Assembly: GCA_965153455.1 (NCBI GenBank)
Contig: OZ234499.1
Location: forward strand, 18,844,271 to 18,908,270
Origin: Sphagnum compactum
Taxonomy: Eukaryota; Bryophyta; Sphagnopsida; Sphagnales
DNA length: 64,000 nt
Reading direction: 5' to 3'
Both the position numbers and the translations under genes were made by a program. Of this stretch, positions 1 through 11,395 are shown one piece after another (position 1 is the stretch's first letter; each line of letters begins with the position of its first letter). The notes beneath the pieces were generated by a model, which did no database searches, was not told where the DNA came from, and saw only the letters and a list, made by a program, of their open reading frames with translations.

Positions 1-480
1 CCACATATACTCTAAAGGAGACTAGAATGCCCAAAAACGGTACATGAATCTAGGCCATCTAATAAGAGTGCAATTTTTGCAATGCTAATGTAATTCATGA
101 ATCACTTCCCGCTGGTCCATCATACTAGAATTGAATCCTGATGAGGAACATACATCAATTGTTTAAACCAAATCCAACATGAAGAATAGGACAGAACATG
201 GCAGAGTTTTGCTCAAAATTGATGAAGTCCAAGATGACATCAAGTGTGCCAAAAGCACTGAGCACCCATGTGGTTTGTCATGGGTGCTGGAGAGGAGGCC
301 AAGGACCATCAATTGATGAACTCGAATGTAAACTGTACGTGTCCTCCACCAAGTCTGTGGTATGCATTGCATGACAGAAAAAGGCTTGGACACTAACAAG
401 TATGTCTTCCAAGTTCTGCCTCCATGACGACACAAAAGTTGCATTTAGATTGTGCCATGGTTTGAAATGTAAGAAAGAAA
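1..480. other. No recognised gene
   Basis: Overlapping open frames of 79-93 codons exist on the minus strand, but they compete with each other and none shows a domain I recognise. Similarity to the copy at 13 kb begins only at about 481, so this stretch lies outside the duplicated segment. Confidence 0.5.
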
Positions 481-2320
481 ACTGGGCTAGGTCACAGCCC
501 TGAACATGAAGAAACAAATTGTTTACCAGTAGAACTGCTGAGAATCATGATCATGAGTCAAACCAAGTCCCGGCCAAAAGAGAACCAGCAGCCACTAGTT
601 CAGTTGTGTTTTTTACTAACCTACCTACGTACACACAACCCAAGCTATGTACTAACAACCCGCTTGGATTGTTGGTAGGTAGGTAGTAAAAACTAAAAAC
701 TAGACATGCACTGCTAACAGACACCAATTGCATCTTGTCTTCATTTTCTTGGCCATCGAAGTAATCTCCACCAATAGTTATTCATATTTCCTACATATTA
801 GAATTGCAAAACTCACTTTTATGTTGTAAAATGGACTTTGTACATATATATTAGTGGCAGATTGTTATGTGTAGGGTAAGAACCTTGAATAGGATCATTT
901 TGGGAATGAATGTCCAACGTGAGAACTACTAAAATTTGAAATGGATGTAATTAATTTGAGAAGGAGAGGAGGCACAAGTAAGGTTCCTCATCATGTAGGA
1001 TGCCTTCATCTGTGGAGGCAGAAATATTAGTAAATATAAGATTCCCCCTAGATAGACTACAAAAATTCGACCATCATTTTATGTGGAGGATGATGCCTGA
1101 GGACCTTAGCGTTTGAGCAAAGGAAGGGCCACCTCAGGGGACATAAAATCTGAATCTAGCTTTGATATCTCATCACCCCCTACTTGATTTTATCAAAGAT
1201 TTGTAAGTCTGAAAACTTCAAATGACTGGTTCTTGAAATCCCATTAATGGATTAAGAGTAGATTGCACCAGACTTCTAACTATGGCTTCCAATAGAAGTA
1301 ACATGAGAATAGAAAAGGACTTTGGGTCTTAGGAATTAATCACAAATTGTTTGAAGTTTCCACAACTTTCAATTTGTAGGCCATTTTGCCCATTATAGTG
1401 GATGCCCAAGTGCACAGGTAAGACCTGTTGACAAAGTGGGAAAAGATAATGAAAACCTGGCATAAAAGTCTGGGAAATGGAACCTTTGAAAAAACGAGGA
1501 ATGGGACCCCAAGCAACTTCCTGTGCCTATGTGTTGGTACCCAACATCTTATTTGAAATCTACAACACTTTCTCACTTCTATACTTGCAGTGGGAGAGGA
1601 GCTGGGATGATGGTTCTTTTGGTGGGAAGATTGATTTGTGCATGGGCTAAGGAAGGTGTAAGTTTTAATTATAGGTTACTTGAAAGATAGGTACTTCCAC
1701 AAAAATATCCGGCTCTGTGTGTCTATTGAATTCCAAAAACGCCATGAAACTGGGGAGGGGAGGGGGCATCAAGATTTTGGCTGGGGGATAGAAACTAGAA
1801 TATTTTATGTCTTGAGATCTCAGGACGTGGAATATTGACTTAGGCTTGGGGTTTGAATTAAAATATTCCATGTCTTGGGACCACAGGCAGTCTAGGATCC
1901 ATTTTTACCTAGGCCCCAGGTGACATAAGGTCGATTTTGTTCTAGGCCTTGGTTACCCATGGTCATTTTGTCATGGTGGCCTAGGCCTTAAGCCACCATG
2001 TATCAGACCTTGGGTCATCTTGTCCTAGCCCTCAAGTAGCCTAAGGTCAAATTGCCCAAAACTGATTTTTAAAATGTTTTTCATGAATGCATAAGATTCA
2101 TTCCTTCCATGCCCAAACATTCATCCTTCTTTCGTTTTTCCTTTGGGGTTGAGGGTTTGTGGGAATTTTTTTTGGGGGGGTTTCACTACATACTAACTTA
2201 CCTAGTGTACATATTTACCTACCTATGTAGGTTACCTACCCACCTACATATTTGCTTATCTAAGTTACTTCTTAATTTATTAAGGTTATCAATTTACCCA
2301 CCCAGATAGGTGATACTCAA
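481..2320 (+). repeat. Duplicated segment, copy A
   Basis: This segment matches 13,005-18,430 in the same orientation and order. Both copies start with a shared block beginning CTGGGCTAGGTCACA. Blocks at 481-700, 701-825, 873-1,580, 1,590-2,190 and 2,200-2,320 correspond to about 13,005-13,215, 15,080-15,200, 16,064-16,780, 17,180-17,800 and 18,320-18,430. Copy A lacks the insertions that separate those blocks in copy B. No coding region is clearly conserved: the matching minus-strand frames at 1,340-1,576 and 16,568-16,768 share only part of their translation. Confidence 0.85.
609..693. repeat. TACC/GGTA hairpin element
   Basis: The left end reads TTTTTACTAACCTACCTAC and the right end, read on the other strand, GTTTTTACTACCTACCTAC. 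The unit of about 85 bases is therefore bounded by near-perfect inverted ends. Relatives lie at 13,125-13,208 and 55,827-55,886, which suggests a tiny MITE-like family. No transposase is present. Confidence 0.6.
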
Positions 2321-2540
2321 ACATTTTTCTCCTTATTGACCTTATTTACTTATTTCTATTATAGGTCGGTAAAAAGATAATGGTAGGTAGATACACTAAG
2401 ATAGGTGAATAGGTATGTAAGTAGGCCACTTATCTGGGTGGGTAGGTTTGTAGGTTGTTAACCTAAATAGGTGGGGAAGTAGCTTATGGGTAGGTAGCCC
2501 ATGTAAGTAGGTAAATAGGCACCTTGGAGTACATTACTAG
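2190..2540. repeat. TACC-rich long inverted repeat
   Basis: The left arm (about 2,197-2,313) is rich in ACCTACC/TACCTAC. The right arm (about 2,430-2,537) is its imperfect reverse complement; for example ACCCACCCAGATA on the left faces TATCTGGGTGGGT on the right. About 115 bases separate the arms. The left arm has a counterpart in copy B at 18,330-18,430. It could fold into a hairpin of roughly 110 bp. Confidence 0.7.
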
Positions 2541-3130
2541 GTAATCAAAACCTCCCAACCCACTTCCCGTGCAAACCCCATTTCCCACCACAGTTCATAT
2601 CAATGCATTTTTCCCACCAAAAACTTGACAATATCAAGGCAATGCCAAATTCTCACAAACATTACTAGAAACCATGTGGTTAGATTACTACACCCAACCA
2701 CCTAATTTGATTGTGGGTGGTCTATCATAATGGCAAACCATTAATTGTTAGCATGAGTGGGTATAATCCACTATAAGCCCACTATGGTGGTTTTGTAGTG
2801 GCTGACAACAATGATTCCTTCATTTTATTTTATTTCCAATTTTGGCTGCCTGATTTTGTCTTTAGGCATGGTTAAACCATTCCCTTCACACCTAACCAGA
2901 TCACTTAAACGATTTGCACTAGTGACAAAATCTATATATATTTTAATTTGTTGGGGCATGCAACAATAGTTAAGACCATTGTTTAATTAATGTGGGGCAT
3001 TATCATGGGTTTTGACCATGGACAAAATTAAGACACATTTACTTTGGAAAATTTTATGTTTATTGCATGGTCATGTGTGGCACAATGAAACATGATATTG
3101 CATGCAAAATCTAAACGAATGTATATCACA
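2541..3130. other. Intergenic, nothing recognised
   Basis: The sequence is AT-rich and non-repetitive to the eye, with no open frame of note. Confidence 0.5.
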
Positions 3131-3451
3131 TTAATAGTCATTTTCTTCTTCCTCAAACTGATCATATTGGTCTTCAAGCCTACCCAACCTTGCTTCCATT
3201 CTTTCATCATCCATGGCAAGGACATCCTCCCCTTGAAGTGATCTTGATGCAACGTGTGTCACATTTATTGATGCATGCAATTGTTCAATGGTTTCCATGT
3301 CATTGTCTCCAAGTGTGGCCACTAGCATTGGATCAACTACTTCAGCCAGAATCCACTTGGAACGTGGGTCTTTTTGGAGAACAACCTTCCAATCAGAACC
3401 ATTCACAATATTTGGCACGAAAAATACATGCATCATCACATTGTAATACAT
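3131..3451 (-). pseudogene. CACTA-like transposon ORF, C-terminal relic
   Basis: A 106-codon minus-strand frame reads through phrases such as FFVPNIVNGSDWKVVLQKDP, and ends in an acidic tail (FEEEENDY). A phrase of the type 'DWKVVLQKDPRS' followed by an acidic tail is reminiscent of the C-terminal DUF4216 region of plant CACTA (En/Spm) transposases. The rest of the transposase is not visible upstream or downstream, so this would be a truncated relic. The family call is tentative. The alternative is an exon of an unrelated host gene. Confidence 0.35.
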
Positions 3452-3525
3452 TTTGACAAAAATGTTATACTATGTAAGGTGCATTTGTAATATTGGTGCA
3501 TTGCAACTATGGAAAAAATAATTAG

Positions 3526-3690
3526 AGCTGTCAATGTCTCTGTGTCACCAAAAAAAAACATGACTTAAACACTAGAGTGGTCATGGTCTCTATGGACACA
3601 CTTGAAAGAACATGACCTAATCACTAGAGCGGTCAAGGTCTCTATAGACACACTAGAAAGAGTTCATGACCTAAACACAAGAGCAGGAAG
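3526..3690. repeat. 52-54 base tandem repeat, about 3 copies
   Basis: The phrase CATGACyTAAwCACTAGAG recurs at 3,559, 3,611 and 3,665 (the last diverged), each followed by GTCAwGGTCTCTATrGACACAC in the first two units. A partial unit precedes at 3,526. Confidence 0.75.
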
Positions 3691-3699
3691 TGAAGGGGA

Positions 3700-6600
3700 A
3701 CACAACCTGTCATTCAAAAACAACATATGAAAAATAAATGAGAACCTTGAAACTTGGGTACAAACCTTTTTTTTCTATGAGCTTATTCCTTCGTGCCCCA
3801 AGATGAACATGTGGCACGTTTGATGTCATTAGGTTTTATGTCCACTTATAAAAAATGTCCGAATATTTTAATATCAAAGCAGGGCAACAATCCCCCTTAT
3901 GTTTATTTACAATATCCATTATTGTAAAACAAAAATATCTTTTAATTTCATGTTAAAATGGACTTTACAAATTAGGTGTATTTTGGGTCCTTCTAAAGTC
4001 CATTAAAGTCCACTCCTTATTTTGAAATGACATGGAAACATCCATTTATGGTTCATCACTATGTAATTGATGTTGGCCCATAGGTTTAAGCCTTGTTCAT
4101 TGAGGAATTCAGATGTAGTGAATCCATATGCATACTTTTTATGTACTGTTTCATTGGTAGTGTTTTGAATAAAAAGTCCCCCAAATGTTGTATTTAATAA
4201 TTTTGACACATTTTTTTGTTCTTCCCATAAATAGACATATCTATATTCGTTACATTGAGTCCCTTTAAAAAATATATTTGTTCAAGTTTATTAGCTAGGT
4301 TTTTAATCTTGAAAGGGTGCAAAAAACATTTGCCTAGTTACAGTTTTTTATGGACACTCTAGTCTACAAATACCCCATGTTAGTAGTCTAAAGCATGCTT
4401 CGACATTGTGACAAAACATTACAAAGCTTAAGTTTAAGCTCACTTGGGATCTCACAACCCATAACCAAGAGCCCAAACTTCATGTTGCCCCACCAAAATT
4501 GTTGCCTTGCAATATTCAAGTATAATAACTAACCTACATTTTGGCATTTTTAGAAAAAAGTTCATGCTTGTGGTTTTAATTTGTGGTTGTGGTGGTATGG
4601 AACCAATTCTGGTGGGAGAACAAAATGCCCTCCGAATTGGAACTACAATATGGATATTGCACCCTGGGCACAACAATGAGGTGGTGCCTGACGGCATAGC
4701 CAGGCCCCATAAGGGATCATGAGGTTCTGCACTGGCACATTTGGCAAGTCTATGTTGCACTGGCCAACAAATGGTCATGCTGACTAAAGTCATCCGAGAG
4801 GACATAATGGTACTTTTTGACGATAACGTTGAGAGGCCCGCTAAAATAACCACATTAGATGTGTCCCACCAACAGCAGATAAGACTTATATTTTGTGGAG
4901 CACAGTGCTATTGGTGGAAAAATAGTCATGACATTGGAAATGGGTGTGAATAAACAATGGTCTTTATTTTGTAAAGTTTTGTTGAATTCAATTTTGAACT
5001 TTATGTCTCATGATTTAATAATTCATAAATGGATTATTAATCATGAAAATTTCAAATCTCCTCTATAAAATCATCTAAAACTTTATAAATATAAAAGTAA
5101 GAATAAGAAATACAAAAGTTTATAACACATGTTCAAAGTTGCATTGGTGAAAAAGAATTTGAATTTATTTTACTTATTAATTAATGAAAACCTTAAAAAA
5201 AAGCTTCATGTGCTTGTCCTTGAAACTTGTAACTTAACATGCCCATTTGAAATGCCATAGTTCAATTCACAAAATGTAAAAAAATTGCATTAAATGCATG
5301 TATTGTTGGTGTAATTAAACACAACTTAGTATAAAAAACATTGGTTACCTCAGGTTGAAAGTGCTTTATGGAACCTTTAACTAATCAAAAAAATCTCATT
5401 TGTATGCCATTGATGCATAGCAATAGTTTAAATCTTGTTATGCTAAAGGTTCGTAGTTTGTGTATTTACATTACAAATTGAATTTAATCAAACTTCATAT
5501 TCAATAGTGGTTATAAAAAAATAAATTCCTTATATAGTTAGACTCGAAAAAAGTTTATTTTTGGTGAATAAACAAATAACTTCTATTGCTTTTCTGTTAT
5601 ATATTTCATATTGGGAGAAAACTAGACCTTTTGACAAATTCAATAAACCAAAATTAGAAAAATAAAAAAGAGAATGTAGAATTAAAGGGAATAGAAAACC
5701 CCTTTAATAATGACCAAAACATGAACTTCCTTGAAAACTCTTTTTTGTTAATGGGTGATTTATGGATTTGTAGTTGTATATAATTGTTAGATCTATAGAA
5801 CTTATACATGGTTATTTGATTTTTGAATGATTATATTGGTTACATTATATTGGTTACCTTTACTAATCATAACTTTTTGAGTTTTTTTTTTGTATATAAG
5901 GATAGACAACCATGTAATTTGTAATGAAGTTTCTAAAATAATATTTTTTAGCTTTCTTTCATTTGGAGATACAAAATATGTTTTTCCTTACATAAATTGA
6001 AATATTTTGTGATAAATTATTACAAATCAAAGAGGAGAAATCAAGTAGAAGAATGATTTTAATTAAAGTATCTGAAAAGAACTATAAATGTACAAATTCA
6101 ACATTTCCATCTTCCAAACCAAGAAATTCACAACTAGTAATTCATTTCAATGCATTGATCATTGCATTGCAATTAAAGCCTTCATCTTCGACATAATTTT
6201 TTTCCTTAAATCATATTTGTTCAACAAATTTGTCAAATTTAAACCATGGTGTGCTGTTAATTGTTGGAAAGTTATTGACAAGGGTTACAACTTTGCTTGA
6301 GACCTTATCTCAATCGGAGGTTTGTAGAAAACATTATGGGCCTCCAAAATCGCGGGAGTCTCAATTTCGAGAATTTCGAGACTCCCAACTTAAGAGTCCT
6401 AGAACAAAATGACATTTGAATGTTGGCCTCGTGGCTAAGCACAAAGAATATTATAAAGGGAAAAGTGGTGACTTCCTTAAATCTGGGCCGTGGTGAGTTT
6501 TGTGAATCTGTATTTGCCCGTGGTGAGTCCGTGCATCAAAAATGCTTCAAGTGTGCACTAACCAACTTGTTATTTGGTTTGTGTAGGTCCATGTGAATAG

Positions 6601-6800
6601 TTGACCCGCTTGACATTCGTCCTAATCCCCATCTTGGAGCTCTAGCATGCCCTTCTACCTTTGAAATGTTACGAGCCAGGGAACGTGCCCCCAACTCCTT
6701 ATTCTTCCGATGTTTTCACCTTAAATTCACATTTAAGTCTATCAAGGAACTTGAGAGTGCGTCATGCCTTATAGTTGTTATAGTTTCAAATAATGCAATA
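3700..6800. other. Intergenic; no supported gene
   Basis: From 4,450 to 4,950 open frames of 70-133 codons overlap on both strands, with slightly higher GC and no recognisable domain. They may be an old exon or transposon piece. The remainder is AT-rich with frequent stops in all frames. Confidence 0.4.
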
Positions 6801-7060
6801 GTAACATGTTTGAGGTATCAAACATTTCACAAAAAGTTAATGACCAATGTAAATTCATGTCGATTCTACTTTTTGATTTTGAAGTTGAAAGCTCTAGTGT
6901 TCAAACATTACTTGCAAATGTTGTTTGGCACATTTTTCATATGTCATGCAACTTGTTCACATTAAATTCAAACTTGGGATTTTGGGTAAAGCCATGCATC
7001 ACAAGTTGATTTTTAGTGTATTTGCTTATAAAATATGACAATTTTTGATGGATTGAAAAT

Positions 7061-7970
7061 TTGTGTACATGTTTAAGGACACACTCTTTGATAACTAAAC
7101 AAATTGAGACCATTCATAACCAAGAAATATATAAGGTATTGTTGTGTGATATTAGTAGAAGTTTGAGTTGCTTATGTGATATACAAGTTAGTTCATGGTT
7201 CAAACTTGTTAACATGTTCGATGTTATTTGTAATAGGAAATCAACTATCAGGCTTGGTATTTGAAAAGTTGTGCGTGTAATCAACATAACATTCATGAAC
7301 ATGATCAAATGGCCAAGAGGAGTAAACATGCAAAACATGATGTTGGATTTTAAGGATTGGTGTGGTTTGCCATCTATGCAAGGTGTAATAAATGGAATGC
7401 AGATATTTATTCCCAAACCCAACAACCCTTTTGCAAAAGATTATTATTTCCACATAATAGGATGGTATTTTATTGTCTACCAAACAGTAGTTGATGCAAA
7501 GGAACACTTCACTAACCTTTATGTAAAGCTCTCAGGTAACATGAATGATTTTAGAATTTTACATAAATCAGGTGTTTATCTATAAGTTCATTAGCATGGA
7601 TAGAAGTAATTAAAGATTTTTTCGTCGATATCTTTTGGGAAATAAAAGATACCTTTTACTTTCATGGATAATGGTTCCACATAAAGAAGGTCATCACCTT
7701 TTGGTTTTTACACAATTATACCCACGAAAGCACAAACGTGGCCATTCTATAATTGAAAATTCATTTGGAATATTGAAAAAAACATTTAGAGAGATTTTTG
7801 GTAAAATAAAATAAAATATCACTTTGGTATTAGATTTTGTCACATGTTGTGTTGTGCTTCACAATTTCATTTTCAGATGTAAAGAAACAAACATTCAAGG
7901 ACTCATGTATGTTCTAAAACTTGAAACAACACAAGATAATGAAACAGGACAAATGGAATTCCAATTATGA
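7061..7970 (+). pseudogene. PIF/Harbinger transposase (DDE_Tnp_4), broken
   Basis: Harbinger transposases are DDE nucleases that cut and paste the element with help from a Myb-like partner. A conserved block is readable at 7,265-7,582 (IKWPRG, FKDWCGLPSMQGVI, PFAKDYYFH, AVVDAKEHF, MNDFRILHKSGVY). It continues in another frame at about 7,620-7,970 (WIMVPHKEGHHLL, KRGHSIIENSFGILKKTFRE, CCVVLHNFI). An in-frame TGA at 7,262, a stop at 7,583 followed by a frame change, and a TAA near 7,806 kill the gene. The first catalytic Asp, normally in a 'DGTHI'-type motif, is Asn here (codon AAT at 7,391-7,393). The second Asp (AVVDAK) and the Glu (ENSFG) remain. The region before 7,200 is too decayed to assign. 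Confidence 0.85.
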
Positions 7971-8239
7971 ATGTTATACAAGTACATGTGGGAATTAAAA
8001 TTTGAAGGTCAAGAATGTTCAAGTGAAAAACATTGACATCATTTGGCAACGTCATGTATTTTGGAGTGCAATGTAATGTAGTCTAGTATACATGTGCATC
8101 ACTAAAATTGAGGTATCATCAATTGTTATCATTTCAAATTTTGCATTGCATTTTTGCAAGACATGTCTATTTGCAATTATATTCTATGGGATACATCTTT
8201 TTGATCTAATTCATCTTCTTTTGTATCCACTTCATGATG

Positions 8240-8663
8240 ATGATGTGAAAGGGCAAGTGGATTGGGTACCCCAATGGCATTTCCTCCAAATGTTTGGCCC
8301 ATCACTTGTACCAACCCTAATATTGTTTTCACCATGCTTATTTGTGTTTTGTTGATCTCCCTATCTCAAACTTTGAAGTATTCAAGTTGTTTTTACAAAA
8401 ATGTCTTGTTGACATTCCTCTTTCTTTTTTTCAATTTCCAAATTCATCACATTGTGGATTCAATGAATTGATTCAACAAAGGCTTTAGAACCTTTTTTTG
8501 TACCCCCCACTAGTTTGTGGAGTGACAAAAACCTTTCTATGAATTCTTGTATTACCAACTTGGCATCCATGTTTTGATCTTGTAATTGAGCCTTGCATTG
8601 AATCGTTAGATGTTGTTGGGGCTTATGGTTTTGAACATATTTTTTAATTTTTTTGGCTTGCAT
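8240..8663 (-). pseudogene. Harbinger partner ORF (Myb/trihelix-like), decayed
   Basis: On the minus strand a frame from 8,663 to 8,460 reads a charged, coiled-coil-like stretch (KLVIQEFIERFLSLHKLVGG, then a KKGSKAFVESIH phrase). After a stop, readable text continues in the same sense (IHNVMNLEIEKKKERQQDIF) to about 8,240. Harbinger elements usually carry a second ORF for a SANT/Myb-like DNA-binding protein. Its position 0.3 kb from, and convergent with, the transposase relic fits that role. The DNA-binding domain itself, expected upstream near 8,700-8,900, is too degraded to see. Confidence 0.5.
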
Positions 8664-8879
8664 TGTTATTTTGGCCTATGTTTTTGTTGATTATTGGTTC
8701 TTGAATCCTTTACCATGAACTCTAGGTGCACTCTAAACATGCAAAAATAATAAAATAGTTGGAATTGATCCTTTATTCAATGTAGCATTGTTGAGGACTT
8801 TAGGTGTAGTTGGGCTCCTTTGGGAAGGTCTTGATGATTGAAAATATGACAAAAGAGAAATGGGGGTGTCATAGGGCTT

Positions 8880-9600
8880 GTTTTTTGAAACTAACTACCA
8901 TCAACAAGATGATTCACATCAAAAATTAGATCTGGTCTATATTCCTTCCCAAGTGAATAATGTTCATGATCATCAATGGCAATTGCAAAAGTTCAAATTC
9001 TTGACTCATGGAAAGGAAATTGGACACACACATCATCATGATAATTCATTAAATGCCTAAAATGTGATGGCTAGAAGATTGGCCAAGTGTTCATAAATGC
9101 ATCAATCATTTCATAGACAATCTTGCTATACATCTTCGGCAGATTTATTGTAGCCCTGTCTTGGGAAACACTTCCCAACAATCCTTGTTGTGTTCAGTCC
9201 CTGAAAGATAATCTCAAAAGGTTTTGTAATAACCATAAACAAAAGACCATTTCTCTTTACATGTTGGTCCATTTTAAATACTAGTGGGTACCCGAAATTT
9301 CAACATGAAAAATATGATTTCGATCTATACAAAGGATTTTTCTTGAAAAAAATGACCCAAATTCGCCACATTTCAAAGAAAAAGAAAATCCAAATCACCA
9401 TATTTTTATGATAAGTTCCAGTAGATAGCCAAGAATACTGAAGGAAAGATTCTATTTTTTTTTTCTATTTTAATATCTAGTATGTAGCCAAATTTGGCTA
9501 AATCATCTAATGGACGATTGACGTTTTTACGAAGAATTTTGTAAAAAGATAGAGTGTTTTTTAACCTTTTTTAATCTCTCCAATCACAGTAGTTCAGGGA
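8880..9600. other. Intergenic, nothing recognised
   Basis: No frame shows a recognisable domain. I could not identify the outer end of the Harbinger element or its TTA-type target duplication here. Confidence 0.4.
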
Positions 9601-9609
9601 GCTAGACTA

Positions 9610-9840
9610 TGTGACCCAATTGAGGTCCCAATCCAGGTGAGGTCCCCAAAAAGTTGAGGTCGTCAACCAGGTGAGGTCCCAAACCGGATGAGGTACGAAA
9701 ACAGATGAAGTTCCAAACCAGGTGAGGTCCAAACCGGATGAGGTACGAAAACAGATGAAGCTCCAAACCATGTGAGGTCCCAAACCGGATGAGGTACGAA
9801 AACAGATGAAGTTCCAAACCAGGCGAGGTCCCAAACCAGA
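9610..9840. repeat. 17-base repeat in 51-base higher-order units
   Basis: The 50-51 base unit starts at 9,687, 9,737 and 9,788 (GATGAGGTACGAAAACAGAT then GAAGTTCCAAACCAGGT then GAGGTCCCAAACCG). Each unit is made of three related ~17-base monomers of the form GAGGTyCsAAACCAGGT. Looser monomers extend back to about 9,610. Because 51 is a multiple of three, the minus strand stays open with a 17-residue periodicity, which explains the long but repetitive frames there. I regard those frames as by-products. Confidence 0.9.
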
Positions 9841-9841
9841 T

Positions 9842-10035
9842 GCCCGTGCTGCCCCCCCCCCACCCCCCTGCCCGTGCTGGCAGACAGAATGCAGAGGCCG
9901 GTTCTGCACGACAATTCCCCCCCCCGCCCGTGCTGGCAGACAGAATGCAGAGGCCGGTTCTGCACGACAATTCCCCCCCCGCCCGTGCTGACGGACAAAA
10001 TGCCGGTGTCGATTCTGCAGCAGAACTGTCGTGTC
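9842..10035. repeat. 55-56 base GC-rich minisatellite with C-runs
   Basis: Units starting GCCCGTGCTG occur at 9,842 (truncated), 9,870, 9,926 and 9,981. The full units contain GCAGACAGAATGCAGAGGCC, TTCTGCACGACAATTC and an 8-10 base C-run. This is by far the most GC-rich non-genic patch in the window and abuts the 17/51-base array directly. The minus strand has G-runs spaced by one unit. Confidence 0.9.
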
Positions 10036-10059
10036 AGACAGACAGATGCACAGACTAAC

Positions 10060-10960
10060 TGAATTAATATATAAGATGTGCATTGTACCCAAAATCCATA
10101 ACAATTGTAAATTTTTTTCCCATTTCAAAACAACACTTTCAGAAGAATCTTTTAAATCAATGACGTCCAATGAAACTAGATGCTCCTCTCACTTTGCTTG
10201 GACCAAAGCTACAACTTCTTGATGTTCCCAATTTGGTTATCAAGGTTTCTTGATGGTTTTCGCAACTTGATCATTCTTGTTCATTTTTCTTTTCCCCTTG
10301 CCTCTAACATTTGACATTTTTGGTTGACAAATTGTGTCGTCATCACGAATTTCAACAATGTCTATGTAAATGCATGATTTCAACTCAAACCATCAAGATT
10401 GTGGAAACAAATTGAATGTATACATGCATGAAATTGATGAATCAAAATGAGATTATTAAATTGTGAAACATGTTGAAATTGTTTGCTTCCGTTGCCATCA
10501 CATGCACCACAAAACATATATATTAAACTTGCATCAAATGACAACAACAACAACAAAAAGAATTGAAGACTGCTCAAGGATGTACCACAAAATGAAAAAC
10601 ATGATTAAAAAAATGCTCAAAAAAGTAACACAAAATGCGAAAAATGAGCAAATAAAGATAATGTGTTGCAGCATTGTAGTCACAGGCATGGCACCTTGGA
10701 TCATTGTCTACTTATCAGACCCTTTTTAAAGAAGTTGGCTAACACTGAACCTTTCATCATAAATGTATCTTTTCTTTAACTTTTGTGTCACCTAATCTGT
10801 TCGCTAACGCTGAGTTACCTTCCTATGACACATAGATCACCATAGGTAAATAACATTTTAAGTGTGGACACTACCACAATTAATTTACCTTTCTTACCCA
10901 TCAACTTAACACTCACTTACCTTCAAGTGTGGCCTAACCTTTAGAACTTCCGTGTTCGAA
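10060..10960. other. Intergenic upstream of the CpG-rich island
   Basis: AT-rich sequence with no recognisable gene. The C/A-rich stretch at 10,790-10,950 (recurrent CTTACC/AACACT phrases) leads into an abrupt rise of GC and CpG at about 10,960. Confidence 0.45.
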
Positions 10961-11056
10961 CACCGGCCTGTCCACTACCTAGTAAATTTAGGGCAGATCT
11001 AAAGGTACGGTACCATGGCGAGGCCCGCTCCACATAGGAACGCGGCATTACGAACC

Positions 11057-11245
11057 AATTTCGGCTAGGAGCCGGGCGGTTGGTTTCTTCGTTAGACGAT
11101 GGTACACGATTTCGCCTAGCAGCTGGGCGGGTGGTTCTTTCGTTAGACTATTGATACTCGATTTCGCCTAGCAGGGAAGGTTCTTTCGTTGGACGATTTA
11201 TACGCGATTTCGGCTGGGGATATGCAGTTGGTTTTAGTTTTGTAT
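11057..11245 (+). repeat. ~50-base tandem array upstream of the membrane-protein gene
   Basis: A unit starting (C/A)(G/A)ATTTCGsCTAG and containing GGGCGGkTGGTT and TTTCGTTAGACgAT recurs at about 11,057, 11,107, 11,159 and 11,205. The spacings are 50, 52 and 46 bases and the last units are shortened. The array lies 150-350 bases before the open frame, so it is in the promoter or 5' leader. Four copies of GC-rich boxes could act as repeated binding sites. That role is inference. Confidence 0.8.
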
Positions 11246-11395
11246 CGATCGAGAGCTGAGTACTTCATAGTAGTAGAAAAGTTCGATCACGATGCCCAGT
11301 CGGTTTTGGGTGCTGATTATGAAATTGATACCTAAAATTGGGATATCTTTACCTTTTTTCCAAATATCGCATTGGGCGGCGGTGCTATTATCTGA

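Noticed and set aside
4452-4853. 133-codon minus-strand frame
   Set aside because: Competes with two plus-strand frames over the same bases, and neither strand gives a recognisable protein; left as unresolved intergenic DNA.
9602-10170. Long minus-strand frames of 111-187 codons over the minisatellites
   Set aside because: They are open because repeat periods are near multiples of three. The translation is repetitive Trp/Phe/Gly text with no domain.
10940-10985. tRNA-like TTCGAAC box (GTGTTCGAACACCGG)
   Set aside because: No matching D-arm, anticodon arm or acceptor stem could be folded around it; the box itself is a small palindrome.
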